Source: an uncultured Erysipelotrichaceae bacterium | GTDB lineage: Bacteria > Bacillota_I > Bacilli_A > Erysipelotrichales > Erysipelotrichaceae | Assembly (NCBI GenBank): GCA_900319505.1 | Contig: ONOV01000184.1 | Span: forward strand, 1-5,044 | DNA: 5,044 nt | Direction of reading: 5' to 3' | Shown: one piece after another, positions 1 through 5,044 of the stretch | How the letters are laid out: every line of letters starts with the position of its first letter | Position numbering within the stretch: position 1 is the stretch's first letter | Notes under the pieces: generated by a model | What the model saw: only the letters and a program-made list of their open reading frames with translations | The model's database searches: none | What the model was told of the DNA's origin: nothing | Position numbers and translations under genes: made by a program

Positions 1-16
1 AGATATAAACGGTCAG

Positions 17-23
17 AAAGGAG
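17..23 (+). promoter_or_regulatory. Ribosome binding site of the 31-933 gene
   Basis: The sequence AAAGGAG lies 7 bases before the ATG at 31. It is a strong Shine-Dalgarno match and fixes that start codon. No promoter can be called in the few bases before it. Confidence 0.85.
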
Positions 24-30
24 TTTTACC

Positions 31-933
31 ATGAGCGATCATGACACATATCTGCAGCTTCTTTTTACAGCTGCAGCCAACCTGTATGGAGAAATAACCA
101 TGCATGAATTATGGGATATCTACCTGATACTGAAAGAAAAAGGTATCGCCCGGGAAAAGATTCATAAGAAAGATATTCTTGCCTTTGCGGCAGAAAAGAA
201 AAGCGAGGATACTGTCTATGACTTCTTTGAGGAAAATGAACTGTATACCGAAGAAGAAAGAAATCCGGACAGGCTTCGGGTGATTAACAAAATGCTTATG
301 AAAGAGGGAGATTTTGAGAATTTCTATACAGTTGATGAACTGCGTGATGCCTTTGAACCGGATGTTCCGGATGACTTCTGGCAGTACGGAAGTGATGAGA
401 TGCCGCGGCAGTATAATGCCTTATATGACTGGATTGGGGATAGGAAAGCCGCAGATGGAACCTTTACTGATATGGACGGCGATACGTTTACACCGGCATA
501 TCCAGGCAAGATGCTGAAGGAGATCAGAAGGCGTTCCCAGAAGGAAATCAAAGATGAAGTGCCGCGGGAAATGGAAAAGTTCAGTGCGCTCGATCGCATC
601 ATGCTGGAAATCTATATTGATATACAGGTCGGGAAGAAGCCGATCGCATTCATCATATCCGATACAATTACCGCAATGGAAAGCCATGGCATCAACATGC
701 GCAGCAATGATATTACCCGTCTCTCCCGCCTGCTCTTTGATCTGTTTCTGAAGATGCCGGCCTGGTGTCTGAACGGCAATACCATGGAAGACTGTCTCGA
801 TGAACTGGCGGCAATGCAGGACCCGCGCTTTGAAATACTGGATGAAAAAAATGCGGCTATGCTCCTGTGTGCCGATCTTCTGGTTCACCTCTATGATGAA
901 CCGGAAGACGACAGTAAAAAAACAGAGGACTGA
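31..933 (+). CDS. Uncharacterised soluble protein, 300 aa
   Basis: I do not recognise this protein with confidence. It starts with ATG behind a strong ribosome binding site and ends in TGA just before a strong terminator, so it is very likely a real gene. It has no signal peptide or membrane segment. It is rich in acidic and basic residues and looks helical, and it ends in a charged tail rich in D, E and K (about residues 289-300). Two short patches recall uncharacterised Bacillota proteins that sometimes carry a C-terminal SEC-C zinc motif: an N-terminal helix with LYGEITMHELWDIY (18-31) and a C-terminal MPAWCLNG (242-249) followed by an acidic helix. No SEC-C cysteine cluster is present here. 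That resemblance is from memory and weak. The gene converges on metNIQ and is therefore not in its operon. Whether it is single or the last gene of an operon cannot be told, because the window begins 30 bases upstream. Confidence 0.8.
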   Translation: MSDHDTYLQLLFTAAANLYGEITMHELWDIYLILKEKGIAREKIHKKDILAFAAEKKSEDTVYDFFEENELYTEEERNPDRLRVINKMLMKEGDFENFYTVDELRDAFEPDVPDDFWQYGSDEMPRQYNALYDWIGDRKAADGTFTDMDGDTFTPAYPGKMLKEIRRRSQKEIKDEVPREMEKFSALDRIMLEIYIDIQVGKKPIAFIISDTITAMESHGINMRSNDITRLSRLLFDLFLKMPAWCLNGNTMEDCLDELAAMQDPRFEILDEKNAAMLLCADLLVHLYDEPEDDSKKTED

Positions 934-940
934 AACCGGA

Positions 941-980
941 AAGACGTTTTCACCCTGCCGGGGATGAAAACGTCTTTTCA
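941..980 (+). terminator. Rho-independent terminator of the 31-933 gene
   Basis: A perfect 12-bp inverted repeat pairs AAGACGTTTTCA (941-952) with TGAAAACGTCTT (965-976). Inner CCC/GGG pairs can shorten the loop. The T-rich stretch TTTTCATTT follows on the plus strand. The hairpin starts 7 bases after the stop codon. On the minus strand the flank is not T-rich enough for an efficient terminator, so I assign it to the plus strand. Confidence 0.85.
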
Positions 981-995
981 TTTATCAGTCAGCTC

Positions 996-1031
996 AATAA
1001 AAACACCCTCCCGGATCAACCGGGAAGGTGT
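996..1031 (-). terminator. Rho-independent terminator of the metNIQ operon
   Basis: Read on the minus strand, ACACCTTCCCGG (1031-1020) pairs with CCGGGAGGGTGT (1014-1003). This is a 12-bp stem with one T-G wobble and a 5-base loop. TTTTATT follows at 1002-996, and the final T of the stem makes the T run five long. It lies 17 bases beyond the metQ stop codon, which marks metQ as the last gene of the operon. Confidence 0.9.
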
Positions 1032-1048
1032 GAGGGAAACGGATTGGA

Positions 1049-1924
1049 TCAGTCTGTGACCGGAATGACGGAGCCGTCAGACCAGTTCTTCTTGATAAAG
1101 GATGTGATTTCATCAGACTTCAGAACTTCAACCAGAGCCTTGATGTTAGGATCATTTTCATGGCCTTCCTGGCAGGCAACGATGTTGACGTAAGGGTTGT
1201 CTTCGCTGGCATCTTCAAGGATCAGCGCATCAGAACCCGGCTTCAGACCAGCCTGGATGGCATAGTTGCCGTTGATGGCAACTAAAGCATCAGGGTTGTT
1301 CTCATAAGAAGTAGCGAGCAGTTCAGGCTTGACTTCCTGGAAGACGAAGTGGTGCGGGTTGTTTTCATCATTGTCGATATCCTGGATTGTGATCTTGAGT
1401 ACATCCGCATCGTCCGGCAGCTTGACAAGGTTATCCTGGGCAAGCAGAGCCAGAATTCTGCCGTTATCTGCGACGGAGTTGGAGATGATGATCGTGGAGC
1501 CGTCCTTGATGTCATCTACACTCTTGATGTTCTTGGAGTAGATGCCGAACGGTTCAATGTGGATATAGCCGGCAATGGCAATCTTATAGTTGTTTGTTTC
1601 CTTTTCATTGTCGAAGAACGGAACGTGCTGGAAGTAGTTGGCATCCGCATCGCCGTTGGAGACAGCTTCATTCGGAATGTAGTAGTCATCGGTAACTTCA
1701 ATATCAAGATCGATGTTGTACTTGTCCTTGAGAATCGGCTTTGCCTGTTCGAGGATAACCGCATGCGGGTTTGCGGTTGCGATGACCTTCAGAGTGCCGC
1801 CGGTTGTACCGCTGGCAGAAGAAGCGGTGGATGCACTGGAAGCTGCGGATGATGAGGAACTGCCGCAGGCTGTCAGGCCAAGTGTGAGTACAGCTGAAGT
1901 AATAATTTTAGTCAGTTTTTTCAT
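1049..1924 (-). CDS. metQ: Methionine ABC transporter substrate-binding lipoprotein MetQ (NlpA family)
   Basis: This is the extracytoplasmic receptor that captures methionine (D- or L-methionine in characterised relatives) and delivers it to MetI/MetN. With the start at 1924 it has 291 residues. A lipoprotein signal peptide ends in the lipobox LTAC, with the lipidated cysteine at 20. A flexible linker rich in Ser, Ala, Thr and Gly follows (21-43), then the NlpA/MetQ domain (about 44-291). Family landmarks are NPHAVILE (52-59), DANYFQHVP (94-102), the NGR of the ligand-pocket segment (154-156) and INGNYA (216-221). The start was chosen because AAGGGAG (1938-1932) sits 7 bases before the ATG at 1924. 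An upstream in-frame ATG at 1948 overlaps the metI stop, would add 8 residues and has no such site. The segment before NGR reads SNSVAD, where the family usually has something close to PNDPTN. This is the third gene of metNIQ. Confidence 0.93.
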   Translation of the reverse strand: MKKLTKIITSAVLTLGLTACGSSSSSAASSASTASSASGTTGGTLKVIATANPHAVILEQAKPILKDKYNIDLDIEVTDDYYIPNEAVSNGDADANYFQHVPFFDNEKETNNYKIAIAGYIHIEPFGIYSKNIKSVDDIKDGSTIIISNSVADNGRILALLAQDNLVKLPDDADVLKITIQDIDNDENNPHHFVFQEVKPELLATSYENNPDALVAINGNYAIQAGLKPGSDALILEDASEDNPYVNIVACQEGHENDPNIKALVEVLKSDEITSFIKKNWSDGSVIPVTD

Positions 1925-1931
1925 TTTCTTT

Positions 1932-1938
1932 CTCCCTT
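1932..1938 (-). promoter_or_regulatory. Ribosome binding site of metQ, decides the start
   Basis: AAGGGAG on the minus strand lies 7 bases before the ATG at 1924-1922. It lies inside the frame opened by the alternative ATG at 1948, which argues that the annotated protein should begin at MKKLTK rather than MKTQGR. Confidence 0.75.
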
Positions 1939-1947
1939 GCGTTTTCA

Positions 1948-2607
1948 TTAGCGCTTATCAATATGTTTGACAACTGCATCGCCGATCCACTGGATGGCAA
2001 ATACAATCAGTACGATGATGACTGTGCTGGTATACAGTACAGCGTTGTTTCTTCTGGCAAAGCCATAGAGGTAAGCCAGATTGCCAAGTCCGCCGGCACC
2101 GATGGCACCTGCCATAGCGGTGTAGCCGATCAGAGAAATAGCGGTAACCGTAATGCCGGAAACAATGGCCGGCATCGCTTCAGGCAGAAGCACTTTCCAT
2201 ATAATCTGCCAGTTGGTAGCGCCCATTGACTTGGAAGCTTCTACGGTTCCTTTATCCACGTCCTGCAGGGCAATCAGAACAAGCCTTGCAAAAAACGGCG
2301 CGGAGGCGAGTATCAGTGAAGGCAGAGCTGCGGAAGCACCGAGCATCGTGCCGACAATAGCTTTGGTTACCGGAATCAGGATAATCAGCAGGATGATGTA
2401 CGGAATGGCACGCAGCACATTGACGATGACATCTGTGATCCGGTTGATCACCCGGTTCTGTAACAGGCCGCCGGTCTCTGTGATATACAGCAGAATGCCG
2501 ATCACAAGACCGAGTATGACAGCGAAGAGCAGTGAGAAGAAGGTCATGTATACGGTTTCCCATACCGCCTGCAGAAGCTGGTCGAGATTCAGTGTTGTTG
2601 ATATCAT
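1948..2607 (-). CDS. metI: Methionine ABC transporter permease MetI
   Basis: This is the membrane-channel subunit of the methionine importer, which works as a dimer with two MetN ATPases. Its 219 residues match the usual length of about 217-220. Five hydrophobic segments are visible, at about 20-42, 60-82, 90-115, 145-172 and 190-211. Between the third and fourth is the cytoplasmic EAA coupling loop that docks on the ATPase, beginning EASKSMGA (123-130) and running to LLPEA (140-144). The IGAGGLG motif follows, as is typical of this permease family. The ATG is one base after the metN stop codon, with the ribosome binding site GGAGGA inside the end of metN, so translation is probably coupled. 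The stop codon TAA shares one base with an alternative upstream ATG for metQ. Nothing appears truncated. Confidence 0.95.
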   Translation of the reverse strand: MISTTLNLDQLLQAVWETVYMTFFSLLFAVILGLVIGILLYITETGGLLQNRVINRITDVIVNVLRAIPYIILLIILIPVTKAIVGTMLGASAALPSLILASAPFFARLVLIALQDVDKGTVEASKSMGATNWQIIWKVLLPEAMPAIVSGITVTAISLIGYTAMAGAIGAGGLGNLAYLYGFARRNNAVLYTSTVIIVLIVFAIQWIGDAVVKHIDKR

Positions 2608-2608
2608 C

Positions 2609-3628
2609 TTACAGTTCCTCCACTTTCACGCTGTTCTCTGTCAGGAATGTGACAAAGACGTTGTATTCACTGTCTGAACCATGCGTGAGGTTCAGATAGG
2701 TCACGCCGATCGGACCGGATTGGGAATTGGCTATATCGGCTGCCACAATGGATACATCGAATTTCACCTTGCGGATGGCATCCGCAATGATCGGATGATC
2801 CGCATTGTTTCCGGTAAACGAACATCTGATCAGCAGACCGTCCGGATACTTCTTCTTGAGATCATCGGCGATCTCTTCGATGCTCTGATCACTTTCAATG
2901 TTCTGAACAAACTTCTTGGTAATTTCATTCTGCGGATGCTCGAACAGCTCTTTCACTGTTCCTTCTTCCACGACCTTTCCATCACTCATGACCGCCATGC
3001 GGTGGCAGATCTTCTGAACCACTTCCATCTGATGGGTGATCATGACAATCGTAATGCCGAGTTTCTGATTGATGTCCCGCAATAGATCCAGGATCTGGTC
3101 TGTAGTATCCGGATCCAGGGCACTTGTCGCCTCATCTGATAGCAGGATCTGCGGATCATTGGCCAATGCTCTGGCAATGCCGACCCTCTGTTTCTGGCCG
3201 CCGGAGAGTTCACTTGGATACGCATCCTCACGTCCGCTCAATCCGACAAGCTCACACATCTGTTTTGCCTTGGTTTCTCTTTCCTTCTTGGGCACCCCGG
3301 CAAATTCCAGCGGCAGCTCAATATTCTCCAATACGGTACGGCTCCAGAGCAGATTGAAGTGCTGGAAGATCATGCCGATCTTCCGACGCTTTTCTCTCAG
3401 TTCCTTCTTACTTAAATCCTGCATCTTCTGGCCGTCGATAATGACATCGCCGGCACTCTGTTTTTCCAGCTGATTGATCAGCCTGACAAGGGTTGATTTA
3501 CCGGCCCCGGAATAACCGATAATACCGTAAATCTCACCATCTTCTATCTTCAGTGAAACGCCATTGACCGCATGAATATCTTCTTCCTTGGTCCTGAATG
3601 TCTTCACTGCATCGACAATTTCAATCAT
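2609..3628 (-). CDS. metN: Methionine ABC transporter ATP-binding protein MetN
   Basis: This is the cytoplasmic ATPase that powers methionine import through MetI. With the start at 3628 it has 339 residues, close to the usual 340. All ABC motifs are intact: Walker A GYSGAGKST (38-46, Lys44), Q-loop Gln89 in MIFQHFNLL, signature LSGGQ (141-145), Walker B ILLSDE (161-166, catalytic Glu166), D-loop SALD (169-172) and switch His199 in MITHQ. The last 80 or so residues form the NIL domain, which in characterised MetN proteins binds methionine and mediates trans-inhibition. The start was chosen because AAAGGAGG lies 6 bases before the ATG at 3628. The longer reading from 3655 begins in the T tract of the leader terminator and would place that ribosome binding site inside the gene. 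It is the first gene of metNIQ and sits directly downstream of the T-box. Confidence 0.96.
   Translation of the reverse strand: MIEIVDAVKTFRTKEEDIHAVNGVSLKIEDGEIYGIIGYSGAGKSTLVRLINQLEKQSAGDVIIDGQKMQDLSKKELREKRRKIGMIFQHFNLLWSRTVLENIELPLEFAGVPKKERETKAKQMCELVGLSGREDAYPSELSGGQKQRVGIARALANDPQILLSDEATSALDPDTTDQILDLLRDINQKLGITIVMITHQMEVVQKICHRMAVMSDGKVVEEGTVKELFEHPQNEITKKFVQNIESDQSIEEIADDLKKKYPDGLLIRCSFTGNNADHPIIADAIRKVKFDVSIVAADIANSQSGPIGVTYLNLTHGSDSEYNVFVTFLTENSVKVEEL
2616..2621 (-). promoter_or_regulatory. Ribosome binding site of metI inside the end of metN
   Basis: GGAGGA on the minus strand lies 8 bases before the metI ATG and within the last codons of metN (coding E-E-L). The placement supports translational coupling of the two subunits. 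Confidence 0.8.
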
Positions 3629-3634
3629 TTGGAT

Positions 3635-3642
3635 CCTCCTTT
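3635..3642 (-). promoter_or_regulatory. Ribosome binding site of metN, decides the start
   Basis: AAAGGAGG on the minus strand is 6 bases before the ATG at 3628-3626. It comes shortly after the leader terminator, so it is only transcribed when the T-box allows readthrough. Confidence 0.88.
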
Positions 3643-3653
3643 CCCTCACAAAC

Positions 3654-3683
3654 AAAAATCCCGTCCTTATATAAGGACGGGAT
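3654..3683 (-). terminator. T-box leader terminator
   Basis: A perfect 26-base palindrome (3683-3658) forms an 11-bp stem, ATCCCGTCCTT with AAGGACGGGAT, around an ATAT loop. TTTTTG follows on the minus strand. It is the OFF-state attenuator ahead of metN. Its 5' arm is also needed for the antiterminator, so the two structures exclude each other. Confidence 0.93.
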
Positions 3684-3706
3684 ATAAATCTCGTGTTACC
3701 ACCTTA
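3672..3706 (-). promoter_or_regulatory. T-box antiterminator with tRNA acceptor-end bulge
   Basis: Minus-strand helix A1 pairs TAAGG (3706-3702) with CCTTA (3676-3672). The bulge TGGTAAC spans 3701-3695, and helix A2 pairs ACG (3694-3692) with CGT (3679-3677). This matches the standard antiterminator of the family. The bulge bases TGGT can pair with an ACCA tRNA end, consistent with discriminator A. Confidence 0.9.
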
Positions 3707-3711
3707 ATTCA

Positions 3712-3731
3712 CATGTGCCTCACGGCATATG
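3712..3731 (-). other. Stem III-like hairpin of the T-box leader
   Basis: On the minus strand CATATGCC (3731-3724) pairs with GGCACATG (3719-3712), with one A-C mismatch, closed by a GUGA loop of the GNRA type. It sits directly before the antiterminator, where Stem III normally lies. Confidence 0.6.
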
Positions 3732-3787
3732 CCTCACTGACTGCCATCACAGCCCTGTCCGATAACGGGAACTCCCGGTACAGCTTA

Positions 3788-3790
3788 CAT
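3788..3790 (-). other. Candidate T-box specifier codon AUG (Met)
   Basis: In the 3' half of Stem I the minus strand reads GCTGAAATGTAAGC. The GAA before the triplet resembles the GAAA before the GGC specifier of the well-known glyQS T-box. AUG would pair with the CAU anticodon of tRNA-Met and agrees with the gene controlled. The assignment depends on the fold, which I did by eye. Confidence 0.75.
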
Positions 3791-3908
3791 TTCAGCCATA
3801 CAGCTCCAAGACCATGTTCGCCTCATCCTTATGCATCCCTTCTCAGCTGCCGGGACTCTCTGTAAGCTCTGTCTGAGGTTACTCTTCTCTTCCTTGCTTA
3901 TGGCTATC

Positions 3909-3936
3909 ATTATAGTTTCAAGAATGAAAATGTCAA
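3909..3936 (-). promoter_or_regulatory. Sigma-A promoter of the T-box/metNIQ transcript
   Basis: On the minus strand a perfect -35 box TTGACA (3936-3931) and a perfect -10 box TATAAT (3914-3909) are 16 bp apart. Transcription should begin near 3902-3901, just before the T-box Stem I. A promoter this close to consensus would be strong and constitutive, leaving control to the leader. Confidence 0.9.
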
Positions 3937-3970
3937 CGCAAATTATAAATTTTTTCTGAAATTTTTTTCT
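3937..3970 (-). promoter_or_regulatory. Possible UP element: A/T tracts upstream of the -35 box
   Basis: Two near-identical A/T tracts, CAGAAAAAAATTT and CAGAAAAAATTT, precede the -35 box on the minus strand. The second lies at about the position of an RNA polymerase alpha-subunit UP element. This is a composition-based guess. Confidence 0.35.
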
Positions 3971-3977
3971 GTAAGTT

Positions 3978-5044
3978 TTATCTGCTTTCAGAGGTCTGAA
4001 AGATGACCCGCTCATGCATGAAAACCATCAGTAAAAGGACGGCAAGCAGATAGAATGGAAATAATGCAATCGCCACATGCCGGGCCAGAAAACCGAATAG
4101 CGGCGGCATCAGACAGGAACCGATATAAGCCGAAGCCATCTGTACGCCAACCACTGCCTGAGAGCGTTCTGTGCCGAAATGAGCTGGAGTGGAATGCAGC
4201 AGTGAAGGATAAACCGGTGCACAGCCAAGCCCGATAACAATCAGCCCCATACAGGCCAGCTTTGAAGATACAGGCACCGCCAGCATCAAACCTCCGATTG
4301 CGATCACCCCCTGCCCCAGCCGTATCAATGCCGTATCATTCAGCCTGAATGTCAGAAAGCCGCTGACTGCCCGGCCGATGGTAATGCCGATGTAGAACAT
4401 GCCGGCAAAGGAAGCAGCCGTTTCAGCAGGAACATTCCAATGCAGAGCAAGATAGCTGGAAGCCCATAAGCCTGCGGTCTGTTCCAGAGCACAATAGCAG
4501 AAGAATGTGATCATGACGGCCTCAGCCCCGGGAATACGCAGTATTTCACGCAGCGAAAATGCTTTTTCAGCCATTTCTGTTTTTCCGGCATCTTCAGCTT
4601 TTTCGTGCCAGAGCGGAAGCGACAGCAGAAGAACAGCCGTCAATACAAGCTGGATATACCCGATCCAGCGATAGCCCGTATTCCATGTCTGCCCTTTTGC
4701 AATGGCATAACCCATGATCGAAGGACCGAGGGAAGCACCGATGCCCCACATGCAGTGCAGCCAGCTCATATGCCGGCTCTTATAATGCAAAGCAACATAA
4801 TTGTTCAATGAGGCATCCACTGCCCCGGCCCCAAGCCCATAGGGAACCGCCCAGAGCACCAGCAGGCCGAAGGTATGGCTGAAAGAAAAACCGAACAGGG
4901 CAAGACACGTCAGGCCGACACTGGCTGCTGTAACCCTGCCGGTACCGAAGCGTCCTGTCAGACGGTCACTGTACAGAGAAGAAACAATGGTGCCGGCCGC
5001 AATGATCATGGAAATGATGCCGGCATAGGATACCGGCACCGAGA
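3978..5044 (-). CDS. MFS transporter, 5' end outside the window
   Basis: This is a major facilitator superfamily membrane transporter with unknown substrate. At least 353 residues are visible, with many hydrophobic segments separated by short loops. A motif-A-like loop, SDRLTGRFGTGR, lies shortly after the first visible membrane segment (residues 24-35 counted from the GTG at 5039), followed by a conserved-looking AGAVDASLNNY segment. A longer charged loop, KAEDAGKTEMAEK, separates the N- and C-terminal halves, as in 12-helix MFS proteins. The frame stays open to the window edge (TCG precedes the GTG at 5039). Since MFS proteins are usually about 390-410 residues, roughly the first helix is missing and the GTG is probably internal. 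It ends with TAA at 3978-3980, about 40 bases before the metNIQ -35 box on the same strand. A role in amino-acid or metabolite transport is possible but unsupported by the sequence. Confidence 0.88.
   Translation of the reverse strand, partial: SVPVSYAGIISMIIAAGTIVSSLYSDRLTGRFGTGRVTAASVGLTCLALFGFSFSHTFGLLVLWAVPYGLGAGAVDASLNNYVALHYKSRHMSWLHCMWGIGASLGPSIMGYAIAKGQTWNTGYRWIGYIQLVLTAVLLLSLPLWHEKAEDAGKTEMAEKAFSLREILRIPGAEAVMITFFCYCALEQTAGLWASSYLALHWNVPAETAASFAGMFYIGITIGRAVSGFLTFRLNDTALIRLGQGVIAIGGLMLAVPVSSKLACMGLIVIGLGCAPVYPSLLHSTPAHFGTERSQAVVGVQMASAYIGSCLMPPLFGFLARHVAIALFPFYLLAVLLLMVFMHERVIFQTSESR
3985..4002. repeat. Perfect 18-base palindrome at the 3' end of the MFS gene
   Basis: CTTTCAGA and TCTGAAAG flank two central bases inside the last codons of the MFS gene. 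On the minus strand no T run follows directly, so it is a poor rho-independent terminator. It may be a weak transcript-end structure or a coding coincidence. Confidence 0.5.

Larger units (their letters stand above)
3654..3902 (-). ncRNA. T-box riboswitch leader, probably tRNA-Met-specific, controlling metNIQ
   Basis: The untranslated leader senses uncharged tRNA. Read on the minus strand, the Stem I landmarks are AGTAAC (3883-3878), ACAGAGAGT (3863-3855, the AG-bulge region), and a distal hairpin TCCC/GGGA (3855-3852 with 3839-3836). Next come a GAA-ATG specifier candidate with ATG at 3790-3788, a small CGGG/CCCG hairpin (3777-3766), and a Stem III-like hairpin (3731-3712). After these come the T-box sequence AAGGTGGTAACACG (3705-3692) and the terminator. 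The AUG codon plus the downstream methionine importer point to tRNA-Met. The base of Stem I could not be folded reliably by eye, so the 5' limit rests on the promoter position. The stretch between metN and the MFS gene holds no protein-coding gene. Confidence 0.93.

Noticed and set aside
421..981. 186-codon minus-strand open frame opposite the 31-933 gene
   Set aside because: It lies entirely opposite a well-supported gene and its terminator, and its translation looks like no protein family. It is a shadow frame.
1349..1852. 167-codon plus-strand open frame opposite metQ
   Set aside because: It is a mirror of the metQ coding sequence with no convincing ribosome binding site. Its valine- and isoleucine-rich translation follows from the metQ codons.
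2153..2677. 174-codon plus-strand open frame opposite metI and the end of metN
   Set aside because: It overlaps two clear genes and has no recognisable protein features.
3658..3683. The 26-base palindrome as an operator or transposon end
   Set aside because: The T run that follows, and the competition of its 5' arm with the antiterminator, identify it as the attenuator terminator.
3572..3865. 97-codon plus-strand open frame over the leader
   Set aside because: It is antisense to the T-box RNA and the start of metN, with no family likeness.
3654..3902. SAM riboswitch as the methionine control element
   Set aside because: The AAGGTGGTAACACG box, AG-bulge sequence and antiterminator geometry are those of a T-box. 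No SAM-I core sequence was seen.
3785..4015. 76-codon minus-strand open frame over the metNIQ promoter and leader
   Set aside because: It runs through the promoter and the T-box Stem I, and its start lies inside the MFS gene. The structural RNA explains the conservation better.
5037..5039. GTG as the true start of the MFS gene
   Set aside because: The frame is open further upstream to the window edge, no ribosome binding site can be seen, and the protein would lack its first membrane helix.

Overview
The window looks like part of a Bacillota (Firmicutes) chromosome of moderate GC. The grounds are strong AGGAGG-type ribosome binding sites, a tRNA-sensing T-box leader, an ABC methionine importer in metN-metI-metQ order, and a lipoprotein with a serine/alanine-rich linker. 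I cannot place it more precisely. An Erysipelotrichales or Lachnospiraceae-like gut bacterium would fit, but that is only an inference.

Layout. A plus-strand gene at 31-933 encodes a soluble protein of unknown function and ends in a strong rho-independent terminator at 941-980. Facing it on the minus strand is the metNIQ operon: metN 3628-2609, metI 2607-1948, metQ 1924-1049. It ends in its own terminator at 996-1031, so the two units converge on about 115 bases holding two back-to-back hairpins. Upstream of metN, 3654-3902 holds a complete T-box riboswitch with a near-consensus sigma-A promoter behind it (TTGACA, 16 bp, TATAAT at 3909-3936). Further upstream on the same strand is an MFS transporter gene (stop codon at 3978-3980) whose 5' end lies beyond the window.

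How it works together. MetQ is the lipid-anchored methionine receptor, MetI the membrane channel and MetN the ATPase with a C-terminal NIL regulatory domain. The T-box carries a candidate AUG specifier at 3790-3788, a UGGU acceptor-pairing bulge that fits a tRNA with discriminator A, and mutually exclusive antiterminator and terminator helices. The expected behaviour is that uncharged tRNA-Met allows readthrough and raises importer expression when methionine is scarce. MetN can also be inhibited at the protein level through the NIL domain in characterised relatives.

I found no mobile element, CRISPR array, tRNA or rRNA gene, and no sign of a wholly new system. The T-box-controlled importer is the best understood item. 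The protein at 31-933 is the least explained.
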